The position numbers were made by a program, and so were the translations under genes. Under the pieces are notes generated by a model, which did not search any database, was not told the DNA's origin, and was given only the letters and a program-made list of their open reading frames with translations. A stretch of 64,000 nucleotides of DNA from Actinobacillus sp. GY-402 (GTDB lineage Bacteria > Pseudomonadota > Gammaproteobacteria > Enterobacterales > Pasteurellaceae): assembly GCF_014843355.1 (NCBI RefSeq), contig NZ_CP062137.1, forward strand, positions 558,001-622,000, given 5' to 3'. Below, one piece after another: positions 1 to 6,675 of this stretch. The first letter of the stretch is position 1; every line of letters starts with the position of its first letter.

Positions 1-43
1 AATAACGCCGAACGGCATTTTTCGTTTCTACGTCATGCGCCAT
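1..43 (-). CDS. Start of a Mu-like DUF1804-type protein (partial, runs off the left edge)
   Basis: An ATG at 43 on the minus strand opens a frame reading MAHDVETKNAVRRY that leaves the window. It follows a GGAGG-containing site and begins four bases after the stop of the preceding gene, so it continues the prophage operon. The opening residues resemble the DUF1804 family of Mu-like phages, small DNA-binding proteins linked to packaging. Only 14 codons are visible, so the family call is tentative. Confidence 0.45.
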   Translation of the reverse strand, partial: MAHDVETKNAVRRY

Positions 44-46
44 CGG

Positions 47-298
47 TTAACCTCCGAATTTCAGGCGAATAAATTCAATGCCGACCGCTACAATGCCGCC
101 ACCGATACCGCCGGCTAAAAATGCCTGATTTCGGGATTTCTGGCTGATTTGTTCCAAATCGTCCCGGAATTCCATCATTTGTCGCCGCAAGTCGGCAATT
201 TCTTCATTTTGTTGGTCGACTTTATCGCTGATGTTTTCCGTGATTGCTAAAATCAAATCCAGCTTTTCATTTGCCGATTTTTTCCGATGTTTAGTCAT
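47..298 (-). CDS. Small prophage protein with coiled coil and C-terminal membrane segment
   Basis: This 83-residue protein has a basic N-terminus, a heptad-rich acidic stretch at about residues 12-55, and a glycine-rich hydrophobic segment (about 60-78, AGGIGGGIVAVGIEFI) that could be a membrane anchor. Its start overlaps the stop of the 87-residue gene upstream by four bases (ATGA), so the two are probably translationally coupled. It lies between the lysis genes and the structural half of the Mu-like prophage. I recognise no family with certainty; its function is unknown, perhaps accessory to lysis or membrane association. Confidence 0.6.
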   Translation of the reverse strand: MTKHRKKSANEKLDLILAITENISDKVDQQNEEIADLRRQMMEFRDDLEQISQKSRNQAFLAGGIGGGIVAVGIEFIRLKFGG

Positions 299-558
299 TT
301 ATCCGCCTTACTATCCAATTTTTCATTTATCCGTTTCACGTTGGATAAAATCTCATCCAGTTGCCGTTGCAGGCTTCTGGATTCGTGTTGCGCCAACTCT
401 TTGCTTTGATAGCTGCGCTTTACGTCCTTGATTTCGTCTTCAATCTCAGTGATTGTGCCTTGTAACGATTTAAACCACAGCCCGATAAAAAACACTGCAA
501 TGCTTATCAAGCCGTTAAAAATCATCATGCCGTTAATTTGGATTTCCATCGTTTTCAT
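295..558 (-). CDS. DUF2730-like prophage membrane protein
   Basis: The 87-residue product has an N-terminal membrane segment (about residues 9-30, MIFNGLISIAVFFIGLWF) followed by a long charged coiled coil. This topology and its place just after the lysis genes match the DUF2730 proteins of Mu-like phages, whose role is not established. Its start overlaps the Rz1-like gene by about 26 bases and its stop overlaps the next gene (ATGA). Such tight packing is normal for this phage type. Family name from topology and synteny. Confidence 0.55.
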   Translation of the reverse strand: MKTMEIQINGMMIFNGLISIAVFFIGLWFKSLQGTITEIEDEIKDVKRSYQSKELAQHESRSLQRQLDEILSNVKRINEKLDSKADK

Positions 559-742
559 CCTTGCAGATTGCGCGGTAGGTATCGTTATGTACCTTAATCT
601 GACGCAGAGTTTCGGTGGTATCCTGGCGGCTTGCCTTAATTAAACCGAATCCTGCGCAAGCCGTATTAGTCACGTAAGTCGCCGGATTTCTGCATGCGCT
701 CAATGAGGCCGCCACGATCAGCGCCAACCATGTTTTCTTCAT
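533..742 (-). CDS. Rz1-like outer-membrane spanin lipoprotein
   Basis: The 69-residue product begins with a short basic stretch, a hydrophobic core and a lipobox (LSAC, Cys17), so it should be an outer-membrane lipoprotein. Its first 77 bases overlap, in another frame, the end of the 83-residue gene upstream, which has the membrane-anchor plus coiled-coil plan of an inner-membrane spanin. An o-spanin frame overlapping an i-spanin gene is the hallmark of Rz/Rz1 pairs, which fuse inner and outer membranes at the last step of phage lysis. Two further cysteines (at about 29 and 60) could form a disulfide. Confidence 0.6.
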   Translation of the reverse strand: MKKTWLALIVAASLSACRNPATYVTNTACAGFGLIKASRQDTTETLRQIKVHNDTYRAICKDENDGNPN

Positions 743-917
743 TTTTTTGTCTCACTTTTGCATTTTTCACTTGAGTTTCCGCCGCGGTTTTGCGGATTTG
801 CAAGTCTGTGTTTGTTTTGGTTAAAGCTTCGATTTCGCGGTAGGCGGATTTAAGCTTAACTAAGCCATAACCTGCCAATAGCGCGACAATGCCCGAAATA
901 ATTAATGTCAAATTCAT
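666..917 (-). CDS. Rz-like inner-membrane spanin (DUF2681-like)
   Basis: The 83-residue protein has one N-terminal membrane helix (about residues 3-22) followed by a long polar coiled coil (about 25-65), the plan of an i-spanin. It overlaps DUF2644 upstream (ATGA) and the Rz1-like lipoprotein downstream. Similar proteins in Haemophilus Mu-like phages are usually listed as DUF2681. The lysis role is inferred from topology and from its partner; the sequence itself carries no catalytic motif. Confidence 0.55.
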   Translation of the reverse strand: MNLTLIISGIVALLAGYGLVKLKSAYREIEALTKTNTDLQIRKTAAETQVKNAKVRQKNEENMVGADRGGLIERMQKSGDLRD

Positions 918-1147
918 TCTTCACCGCCCTTAGCCGCCTTATAAGCATTTACCGCGCCCTTGGTCGCCACTAAACCGCCGCCGTATCCGGCTAAATATAA
1001 AAACAGGTCAGGTACGTAAGCCCGGTCTAAATAGACGCTGTAAATCAGCGTGCCCGCCAAAGTCAAAAAAGTTAGGAATTGCACGGTGGTTGTGGTAGAT
1101 AAACGCCCGTCGGCATTGCTGATTAAATCTTTTAAGGCCATACTCAT
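914..1147 (-). CDS. Holin-like DUF2644 membrane protein
   Basis: This 77-residue protein has two hydrophobic segments (about residues 22-41 and 46-64) joined by a short polar turn, a short N-terminal polar region and a charged tail ending KGGEE. Two-helix proteins of this size beside an endolysin are typically holins, which release endolysin at the end of infection. Mu-like phages of Haemophilus carry a DUF2644 protein in this place. Both ends overlap neighbours by ATGA, so it is co-translated with the 55-residue gene upstream and the spanin gene downstream. Confidence 0.6.
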   Translation of the reverse strand: MSMALKDLISNADGRLSTTTTVQFLTFLTLAGTLIYSVYLDRAYVPDLFLYLAGYGGGLVATKGAVNAYKAAKGGEE

Positions 1148-1311
1148 ACCTTAAGTAAGCGAATCATTAATTGTGTAGCCGGCGTATCTTTACCACGACA
1201 GCGATATGACCACGCATTTTTGCTGTAGCGTTTATAAGAGACAGCACGGCGTTGCACTACCTGTGTATTATCGAATCGGAAAAGGTCCGTTAACCATTTA
1301 AATAAGCTCAT
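1144..1311 (-). CDS. Small prophage protein in the lysis cassette (55 aa)
   Basis: An ATG at 1311 opens a 55-codon frame (MSLFKWLTDLFRF ... RLLKV) ending TGA at 1144-1146. The start overlaps the endolysin stop and the stop overlaps the DUF2644 start, both as ATGA. Two exact four-base overlaps in the same cassette make a real gene very likely despite its size. The protein is strongly basic with an amphipathic N-terminus. No family recognised; membrane-associated or lysis-accessory function is a guess. Confidence 0.65.
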   Translation of the reverse strand: MSLFKWLTDLFRFDNTQVVQRRAVSYKRYSKNAWSYRCRGKDTPATQLMIRLLKV

Positions 1312-1826
1312 TTTGTCACCTCATCATTGTCTTTAGCTCCGTATCGCAAATTGGCTGCAATACGATTTACCCAGCCTTTCCCATAAATCTGGAAACGGCT
1401 TAATTTTGTATAAAACTCAATGCGCTCCGCGTTAAATCGCATGAGTACATCGTTTTCGTCCATCTTTTTAATGGCCGCTAAGCTCATGGTACCAATCACG
1501 CCATCATCCGCCACACCAACCGCGCGCTGTAACATACGGCTCGCATTCCCCATGCCATGGTTAATGCAGGCATCAAAAAATTGAAACGCAATTGCCAACG
1601 GCATTTTTTCGCATTGGTAGCGTTCCCAAAAGGCTTTACGGTATATTTCGCGCGCTTGGTCGCGGGTGAGGGTTTTCATGCTGCCGGTGTAACCGTTGGC
1701 GAGTGCCGTGCGTTTAGTGATTCCCCAGTTGGTTTCGCCGCCGGGGTCGCGCGGATCATTCACATAACCGCCTTCATGTCCTAGGCAACGGTCAAAAATC
1801 TGATCAAAGGTTAAAATTTGAGACAT
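1308..1826 (-). CDS. Phage endolysin, glycosyl hydrolase 108 type
   Basis: The 172-residue product starts MSQILTFDQIF and contains the HEGGYVNDPRDPGGETNWG region typical of the N-acetylmuramidase (GH108) family, with the catalytic Glu in EGGY, followed by the predicted peptidoglycan-binding C-terminal half. It would cleave the glycan strands of the host wall at lysis. An in-frame ATG ten codons upstream exists, but MSQIL is the usual family start. The chosen ATG lies right after a hairpin and T-run whose distal arm offers an AAGG-like ribosome site. Confidence 0.85.
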   Translation of the reverse strand: MSQILTFDQIFDRCLGHEGGYVNDPRDPGGETNWGITKRTALANGYTGSMKTLTRDQAREIYRKAFWERYQCEKMPLAIAFQFFDACINHGMGNASRMLQRAVGVADDGVIGTMSLAAIKKMDENDVLMRFNAERIEFYTKLSRFQIYGKGWVNRIAANLRYGAKDNDEVTK

Positions 1827-1829
1827 AAA

Positions 1830-1867
1830 AATAGCCCTTAATGCTGTGTTTATCATTAAGGGCTATT
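1830..1867 (-). terminator. Perfect 14-bp hairpin with T-run just before the endolysin start
   Basis: Arms 1830-1843 and 1854-1867 are exact reverse complements around a 10-nt loop. Read on the minus strand the stem is followed by five T residues, the form of an intrinsic terminator. It would end the Mor transcript, yet the endolysin ATG begins directly after the T-run, so it may also act as an attenuator or control ribosome access. Confidence 0.65.
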
Positions 1868-1910
1868 CTGTCTGATTTTGAGGGATTTTGAGGGTGGGCG
1901 GTGTTCAGCA

Positions 1911-2300
1911 TTAAAACAGGCTTTCTTGTTGTGCCGAGCAATCAACGTTTTTAATGAGCTTCCAACCTGTTCTGTCTGATATTTTGTATTTAGGGCATAG
2001 CGTCATCATCGCCACGCGCCCGCTTTTTTTTTCGATTTTTGTCAGATAGTCATAATCCGCTTTAAACTGATAACCTTTCAGCATACGTAACGCCATCTCA
2101 CAACGCGGCACGTAAACGTGCTCATATCTAAAATAATCGCGTAATTTGACCGCACTTTCCATTCCGATAAGTTCGACGAGGCGAGGGAAATAGACTAAGC
2201 CGTCTGTAAACCTAAATGTTACGCCGCCAAACGCCTTAACAATTTTTTCTACATCCGCAAACCCGACAATATCAATCATTTCATGCACAATATCCGGCAA
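1911..2300 (-). CDS. mor: Mor-family middle/late transcription activator
   Basis: The 129-residue protein matches Mu Mor/C proteins in length, layout and position between the early genes and the endolysin. The C-terminal third (KYKISDRTGWKLIKN) forms the helix-turn-helix, preceded by a beta strand with VYVPR like the VYIPRG of Mor, which contacts DNA and dimerises. It should switch on the middle or lysis promoter. The frame opens with TTG at 2300; no ATG or GTG lies upstream in frame before a stop, and no good ribosome site is visible, so the true start is uncertain. Single copy: whether it does the work of Mor, C or both cannot be told. Confidence 0.75.
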   Translation of the reverse strand: MPDIVHEMIDIVGFADVEKIVKAFGGVTFRFTDGLVYFPRLVELIGMESAVKLRDYFRYEHVYVPRCEMALRMLKGYQFKADYDYLTKIEKKSGRVAMMTLCPKYKISDRTGWKLIKNVDCSAQQESLF

Positions 2301-2405
2301 TAGTGCGGCTACATCTTTAAGATTGTACTGCGTAGATCCCCCTGTTTAAATCACAATTAAATGTTATTTAAACACGAGATTTCGAAAAGATATTATATAA
2401 ACAAA

Positions 2406-2430
2406 AAAACTCCGCACAGGGCGGAGTTTT
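2406..2430. terminator. Bidirectional hairpin terminator
   Basis: AAAACTCCGC and GCGGAGTTTT form a 10-bp stem with a 5-nt loop, with A/T runs on both sides. It follows the 37-residue gene on the minus strand and separates it from the Mor gene. Confidence 0.7.
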
Positions 2431-2443
2431 GAATTAATGTATT

Positions 2444-2557
2444 TTAAAAATACCGGATATAGATTTTAAAGGGCTTCTGTTTTGCATGGTGCAGCACGCC
2501 GTTAACGCGGCGCGTCCAACGCAAAATAAAAACTCCTCTATCATCAGTGTATTCCAT
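2444..2557 (-). CDS. Small basic prophage protein (37 aa)
   Basis: The frame starts at ATG 2557, seven bases after an AGGAGA site, and encodes MEYTDDRGVFILRWTRR, continuing to a TAA at 2444. Strand-rich alternation and many basic residues suggest a tiny nucleic-acid-binding or regulatory protein, but no family is recognised. It has its own likely promoter (2606-2639) and a terminator just after its stop, so it is a stand-alone unit between GemA/cargo and Mor. Confidence 0.55.
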   Translation of the reverse strand: MEYTDDRGVFILRWTRRVNGVLHHAKQKPFKIYIRYF

Positions 2558-2994
2558 ATGGAATCTCCTATGATTGAAGAAATTCCTTGAAATAACACAA
2601 AACAGTCTATATAATTTTAAACCACTTAACGAAAGTCAAGTGAAAACTATATAAAATTCCTTTGTTTTTCAAGGAATTTTGTGTTATGGCATCACACACG
2701 CTTGTCAAATTGTCTGTGATACCGCCTCATTAACCCCTGATAACTACCAATTATTGGGGGTTATCCCATCTTGTGCTTATAAAAAAGAAAAATCACAAGA
2801 TAAGGGATATCTTACAATAATACAATAAAAAAATCAAGTAATTGATCGCTAAATCCTATCAAACTCTATCTTTGACCACAAAATGAATTCTCATGTAGTA
2901 TTTTGTCTCAATTTGTATTAATTTGCCAAAGTGTGCGCCTATTCAGATATAAAAAAGACCGCGAAAAGTGCGGTCTTTCAGTTAAATAAGTTTC
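2558..2994. promoter_or_regulatory. Regulatory gap of the prophage middle region
   Basis: This 437-base stretch has no convincing gene. On the minus strand TTGACT (2634-2639) with an AT-rich -10 region near 2606-2614 could drive the 37-residue gene. Inverted repeats are clustered: AAAATTCCTT/AAGGAATTTT (2653-2662 and 2671-2680), TAACCCC/GGGGTTA (2731-2737 and 2757-2763) and ATCTTGTG/CACAAGAT (2768-2775 and 2794-2801). The words AATTCCTTGAAATAACACAA (from 2581) and CAAGGAATTTTGTGTTAT (from 2670) share the same two elements. These look like protein-binding sites. Confidence 0.4.
2954..2978 (-). terminator. USS-containing terminator of the secreted cargo gene
   Basis: AAAGACCGC and GCGGTCTTT form a 9-bp stem; on the minus strand it is followed by six T residues. 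It lies just past the stop of the secreted 113-residue protein. One arm contains the host-type uptake core AAGTGCGGT. Confidence 0.75.
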
Positions 2995-3336
2995 TTATTT
3001 TGTGGCATTAATGGACTTTATCACAGTAATCGCCGTTTCCCATGCCTGTTGATTTTCATTGGCTGCAATTTCTCTACAATCAATAGCTTCGTTGCTGTAA
3101 TCCGTTGCATCAACTTTGTCCGCATTAACAAACAAAATCACCCGTCTTAACGCACAAGCCGAAATGGGGTTCTTGTCGTGTCCAAACGTTCCATCTTTCA
3201 TTGCGTAAGCCACATTACGCAATGTTTGGTAATCACCTGTAAGTGCTTTTGCCACTTCTTTTTGCGCTTCTTCGGTCATAGCAAAAGCAGGTAATGTCAT
3301 CGCGCAAGCTAAGATTGTGATTAATAGTTTTTTCAT
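2995..3336 (-). CDS. Secreted small protein carried by the prophage (possible moron)
   Basis: The 113-residue protein has a clear Sec signal peptide (MKKLLITILACAMTLPAFA, cleavage after AFA near residue 20), then a mature region of about 93 residues with two cysteines (ISACALRR and AIDCREI) that could form a disulfide in the periplasm. A lipobox-like ILAC sits too near the N-terminus to be convincing. It lies between GemA and Mor, has its own terminator with a host-type uptake sequence, and has no evident role in the phage cycle. This is the layout of a moron or cargo gene. Function unknown. Confidence 0.65.
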   Translation of the reverse strand: MKKLLITILACAMTLPAFAMTEEAQKEVAKALTGDYQTLRNVAYAMKDGTFGHDKNPISACALRRVILFVNADKVDATDYSNEAIDCREIAANENQQAWETAITVIKSINATK

Positions 3337-3395
3337 TTTCAGCTCCTATTTTTAATTCAGTTGTTTATATTATAAATTGTACAATAAAAGACGGA

Positions 3396-3815
3396 TTAAC
3401 CGTTTTTTTTACTTTGTCTTATATCATATACCGATAACATTTGAATCACTTTTTTCAGTTGCCATGGCTCAAGCCAGTGTACAAAATCTACGCCGAAAGC
3501 CTGTTTGGCAATTCTGTCTGCATATTTCTGCGGTTTTTCCTGGTTGCATAAAAGTGCGGTAATTTTTGCCAAATATTTTGCTTTATCTGCCCGTGGCGTT
3601 GGGCGTTTTTCGTTGAATTTATTGGTTTTAAAGCGTGCTCCTTGCGCTTTCATTTCTTTCAGGACCAGCTCCAGTTCTGCGTCCGTCATCACACTGCAGC
3701 TGTGTTTATCGACGATGTCGAGTAAAAAGATTTTGTATTGATTATCGGTCATCTTTAATTGGGTTTTGCCAATATGGATTTTGGTGATCATCTGTTTGCG
3801 TGTTTGGGGTCTCAT
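3396..3815 (-). CDS. gemA: GemA-like protein (Mu gp16 family, DUF1018)
   Basis: The 139-residue protein carries the features of the Mu GemA/gp16 family: an N-terminal KIHIGKTQLKMTDNQYK segment, a basic middle, and a C-terminal FVHWLEPWQLKKVIQML segment. Mu GemA is reported to alter host DNA supercoiling and gene expression; the mechanism is poorly known. Position late in the early region before Mor agrees with Mu. The gene starts one base after the stop of the 182-residue gene. Confidence 0.8.
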   Translation of the reverse strand: MRPQTRKQMITKIHIGKTQLKMTDNQYKIFLLDIVDKHSCSVMTDAELELVLKEMKAQGARFKTNKFNEKRPTPRADKAKYLAKITALLCNQEKPQKYADRIAKQAFGVDFVHWLEPWQLKKVIQMLSVYDIRQSKKNG

Positions 3816-3816
3816 G

Positions 3817-4365
3817 TTATTCTCCTTGTTCGTCTTTCCATGCTTTCCACGTTTGGTATTGTGGCATGTGGCTGACTGCGTCTAATCGCCCCATGGCTGC
3901 ATAACGTTCGATATATTGGATGTCAGCGATGCGTTTCTCTTCGGCTTTTTTGGCTTGTAAGGCTTCGCCTTGCAGTTCGGTGTTGCCTTTTTCGGTTCGC
4001 ACGGTGGCAAATTGAGGTTTTGCGCCATCGTACACTTTGGCTAAATAGTTATGATTGGTCAGCGCTACAACATTTCGGCTTTCTCTGCGGTTTTTCATCA
4101 CACCATTGACGGTTTCGCTCAGTGCGTGCGCTAATAATGGACTTGGAGTGTACAGTTCTAACACTTCTTGCATTAATTTTAATGCACGTGAGTTTGATAA
4201 CGCAGATTTTTCGGGGCGGAATAGGGCGATGTAGCTCACTAAAGCACGGGCGTTGTCGCCGCGTAAATTGGTGATTATTCCCAACATTTCGCGCCCAGCG
4301 TCATCTTCCAACAGCGAATCTAAATGCAAATCGCTGTGGCAAATCGGGCAACGGCATAGTTTCAT
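3817..4365 (-). CDS. Prophage early protein with N-terminal CxxC motif
   Basis: The 182-residue protein begins MKLCRCPICHSDLHLD, a cysteine/histidine cluster that could hold zinc, followed by an alpha-helical region with an EDDAGRE segment and a charged tail rich in Lys and Glu. It sits directly upstream of GemA, as related genes do in Haemophilus Mu-like phages. The helical middle is reminiscent of phage replisome-organiser-like proteins, but I cannot assign a function. A conserved hairpin (4407-4436) lies in its leader. Confidence 0.6.
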   Translation of the reverse strand: MKLCRCPICHSDLHLDSLLEDDAGREMLGIITNLRGDNARALVSYIALFRPEKSALSNSRALKLMQEVLELYTPSPLLAHALSETVNGVMKNRRESRNVVALTNHNYLAKVYDGAKPQFATVRTEKGNTELQGEALQAKKAEEKRIADIQYIERYAAMGRLDAVSHMPQYQTWKAWKDEQGE

Positions 4366-4406
4366 ACTTTTAACTCCTTTTTAAACTTGATTTAAAACAC
4401 ATTATT

Positions 4407-4436
4407 CAGCCCACTTAAACGTGGTTAAATGGACTG
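4407..4436 (-). repeat. Intercistronic hairpin, copy 2 of a prophage leader motif
   Basis: CAGCCCA (4407-4413) pairs with TGGACTG (4430-4436). The flanks AAAACCCATTTACAG and CTGAATAAT...GTTTTAA (minus strand) match those of a second hairpin at 7169-7192, and the two stems differ by compensatory changes. It lies in the leader of the 182-residue gene. Confidence 0.5.
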
Positions 4437-4446
4437 TAAATGGGTT

Positions 4447-4761
4447 TTATTGCTTGGTAATATCAACGCTGAAATTATTTACCAGTTCGCCATTGTCTGT
4501 GTGGATATGTTGACGGATTTTTAACGATTTCACGCCCGGTTCATTATCATCAACCCAGTGAATATAATCGGGTAACATAACTTTTACTGCATTTTCAATA
4601 CCTTCCTTTTGCGCTTCTGCATTGACTTTTTGTTCAAGCTCTTGCATCATTTTTCCTTGTACAAACCAGATTCTAAAATCTTCCAAAAATCGCTCGAACT
4701 CTTCATGGTTGAGTTGATAGAAATCGCTTACTTTTTCGAATTTAAATGTCTTATGTTCCAT
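4447..4761 (-). CDS. Hypothetical prophage early protein (104 aa)
   Basis: An acidic protein of 104 residues with a helical N-terminal half (EEFERFLEDFRIWFVQGKMMQELEQ) and a strand-rich C-terminal half. The form FEKVSDFYQLNHEEFERFLEDFR recurs in small early genes of Pasteurellaceae phages, but no function is known. It is spaced normally from the 186-residue gene upstream and shares its direction, so it belongs to the early operon. Confidence 0.6.
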   Translation of the reverse strand: MEHKTFKFEKVSDFYQLNHEEFERFLEDFRIWFVQGKMMQELEQKVNAEAQKEGIENAVKVMLPDYIHWVDDNEPGVKSLKIRQHIHTDNGELVNNFSVDITKQ

Positions 4762-4773
4762 AATTAATATCCT

Positions 4774-5334
4774 TTATTTACCTTGCATTGCCAAAAATTC
4801 GCTCTGTTTTATTTCAATTAAGAATTCCGGTACTTCCGGGAATTCGTCGCCGCCATATTCTTCCGACTTAACGGGGATAGATAGGATAAAATGATTATTT
4901 GCTGTGCCGCACACAGACAAATACGCCATGCGATCCCCTAATACCCAACAATTCAGCTTTAATTTACTCAACATAAAGTCGTTGAAGCTTGGATATTTTT
5001 GCAATATACCCCCAACCTCCTGTATTTTGGCATTGAACGCTTTACCCGTTTTAGTCCGCTTATTGCCTGTAATACAGAATTTTTCATCGTTGATTTTCTC
5101 GATTTTGTAAGTTTTGTCGTTTTTAATTTTCACAAATTCAGGATTGTTAGCGTTGCATACAATGCCGAAAATCCGATTATCAGATCCACGCCAAAATTCA
5201 TAAAAGGGGATAGTGTCGAAGATGGCATCTAATTTTTTATCCCGTTCTTCGCGTAGATCGTCCCATTCTTTTTTGAGTGACTTAATTGGCTCAACATCAA
5301 GTGAGCACTTAAAATATCTAAATTCTGGTCTCAT
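4774..5334 (-). CDS. Hypothetical prophage early protein (186 aa)
   Basis: The 186-residue product is mixed alpha/beta with four scattered cysteines and no recognisable catalytic motif. It resembles proteins listed as DUF5420 in Haemophilus phages, though I hold that name loosely. Its start overlaps the stop of the DUF2786 gene by four bases, so the two are co-translated. Confidence 0.6.
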   Translation of the reverse strand: MRPEFRYFKCSLDVEPIKSLKKEWDDLREERDKKLDAIFDTIPFYEFWRGSDNRIFGIVCNANNPEFVKIKNDKTYKIEKINDEKFCITGNKRTKTGKAFNAKIQEVGGILQKYPSFNDFMLSKLKLNCWVLGDRMAYLSVCGTANNHFILSIPVKSEEYGGDEFPEVPEFLIEIKQSEFLAMQGK

Positions 5335-6023
5335 ATTTGTACTCCTAATTTAACCGTTTCTTTGCCATTCACACCGTGATTTAGCTTGACTTGTTGACCT
5401 TGTTTATAGCCCTCACTTTGTGAGGCGCCATAATCTTTTGCGTTGCCGGCTTCGCGCACGTTTGCTTCGCTCCATTTCGATTTATCAAAAACCGATGATT
5501 TATAGTCATCCAGTTTTTGCTTTTCTTCCTGGCTCATGGCAAATCGTTTAACATTGTCATTGACGCCGACCACCCAGCCTTCGCAAAATTTGTCGCCGCG
5601 GGCAATTAATGTGCGGCGTTTTAAGTTTTTGTTTTGTTTGGCCAAAAACTCTTTGCGGGCGGCCTGTAATTTGCGATATAGCACGTCAAAACAATATGAT
5701 GCTATTTCCGGGCGCTCTTCGGCGCCGTAAAAGACCATGTGCATTTTCTTTTCGCCAAAATCTTCGCCCGGATAATAATTAGCGCTATAAGCCTCCACAC
5801 CAAATGCTTTTCTAATAACGCTTACTAACATATGCACATAACGCGCTGATTTTATGGCGGTTTTTTGCTTGCCGTGGTGTTGGCTAAACTCAACTGTAGC
5901 CTGACTAACCCGGTGTTCCGCCATTAATTTCTGCGCCATTTCCAGCGCTTTAGCGGCTTCAAACGGATTGCTGGATTTAGATAGCGCCAGCAGTTTCTTA
6001 ATTTTTTTGAGTATTTTTTCCAT
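5331..6023 (-). CDS. DUF2786-domain protein
   Basis: The 230-residue protein opens with the diagnostic DUF2786 segment (ILKKIKKLLALSKSSNPFEA followed by LEMAQKLMAEH), then a region with HYxxG-like and helix-rich features that usually follows this domain. Members occur widely in phages and plasmids; their function is not known, although a nucleic-acid role has been suggested. The stop overlaps the next gene (ATGA). A short basic tail rich in Gln, Lys and Gly closes the protein. Confidence 0.8.
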   Translation of the reverse strand: MEKILKKIKKLLALSKSSNPFEAAKALEMAQKLMAEHRVSQATVEFSQHHGKQKTAIKSARYVHMLVSVIRKAFGVEAYSANYYPGEDFGEKKMHMVFYGAEERPEIASYCFDVLYRKLQAARKEFLAKQNKNLKRRTLIARGDKFCEGWVVGVNDNVKRFAMSQEEKQKLDDYKSSVFDKSKWSEANVREAGNAKDYGASQSEGYKQGQQVKLNHGVNGKETVKLGVQI

Positions 6024-6026
6024 GTT

Positions 6027-6329
6027 TCAATCCAAATCATCAAGGTCGATTTGCTCGTCGTCAAACTTCCGGATATACCGGACGCTCACCTTTGTTATTT
6101 CCCACTCTTCCGATTGGTATCGTCTTATCACAAGATAGACATGATCGTCATCTTCATAGAGCTCCCAATCACTATCCATTGTTTCCGCAATATCCCGTGC
6201 CACTAAACCAATTTGATGTTGCGACGAAATAAACGCCTCCCATCGGATCTCATTATTTACGGCTTTTAATACTTCATCCTTCGACGGCTTATGTTCAAAA
6301 GCAATATATTCGTATAAATTTCTACTCAT
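6027..6329 (-). CDS. Hypothetical acidic prophage protein (100 aa)
   Basis: I start this at the ATG at 6329 (MSRNLYEYIAFEHKPSKDEV), two codons inside the longer frame that would begin at TTG. It is acidic, with an alternating strand region (DHVYLVIRRY) and an Asp/Glu-rich tail (DDEQIDLDDLD). It lies three bases before the DUF2786 gene. No family recognised; the acidic tail resembles those of DNA-mimic or nuclease-inhibiting phage proteins, but that is only a resemblance. Confidence 0.55.
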   Translation of the reverse strand: MSRNLYEYIAFEHKPSKDEVLKAVNNEIRWEAFISSQHQIGLVARDIAETMDSDWELYEDDDHVYLVIRRYQSEEWEITKVSVRYIRKFDDEQIDLDDLD

Positions 6330-6336
6330 ACACAAC

Positions 6337-6513
6337 TCAATTCAGCGCCTTTTTAACATTGTTTTTAAGTTTGCGGACGTCCTTTTCCACAAAGGTTAGC
6401 AATTTGTTAGCGTCTTCAATGCTATCGTTTAATAGCGTGGTTTTGACGTCATCCAACAACTGCATAATATCGGCGATTTCCGCTACCATATCCTGGCGTT
6501 TGGTTAACATCAT
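6337..6513 (-). CDS. Small coiled-coil prophage protein (58 aa)
   Basis: ATG at 6513 directly abuts the TAA of the upstream gene, and a GGAGG site lies just before it. The frame runs 58 codons (MMLTKRQDMVAEIADIMQLL ... NVKKALN) to TGA at 6337-6339. Leu/Ile spacing suggests one long amphipathic coiled coil. Too short for automatic calling but well supported by its ribosome site and the tight junction. Function unknown. Confidence 0.6.
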   Translation of the reverse strand: MMLTKRQDMVAEIADIMQLLDDVKTTLLNDSIEDANKLLTFVEKDVRKLKNNVKKALN

Positions 6514-6675
6514 TTATAGTTCCTCCGCTTCAATAACGTCGTATATTTCGGTGATTTCATGGGGCATTTTGTCAAGCCCCGTTAAATTTAGATCTAGGTC
6601 TTGCGCCTCTTCGATGTTGTCGGCGTCCACCGTAAATTCCACCATGCATTCGGCGCGGATAATGTATCTAGGCAT
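6514..6675 (-). CDS. Small prophage protein (53 aa)
   Basis: The best start is ATG 6675 (MPRYIIRAECMVEFTVDADN), preceded by GAGGAG at ideal distance and overlapping the end of the ANR-like gene by eight bases; the longer 91-codon frame would run through that gene. The product alternates strands and acidic turns, ending EIYDVIEAEEL. The pattern xYIIRAxxxVEFTVDADN recalls small DpnD/PcfM-like phage proteins. Function unknown. Confidence 0.55.
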   Translation of the reverse strand: MPRYIIRAECMVEFTVDADNIEEAQDLDLNLTGLDKMPHEITEIYDVIEAEEL

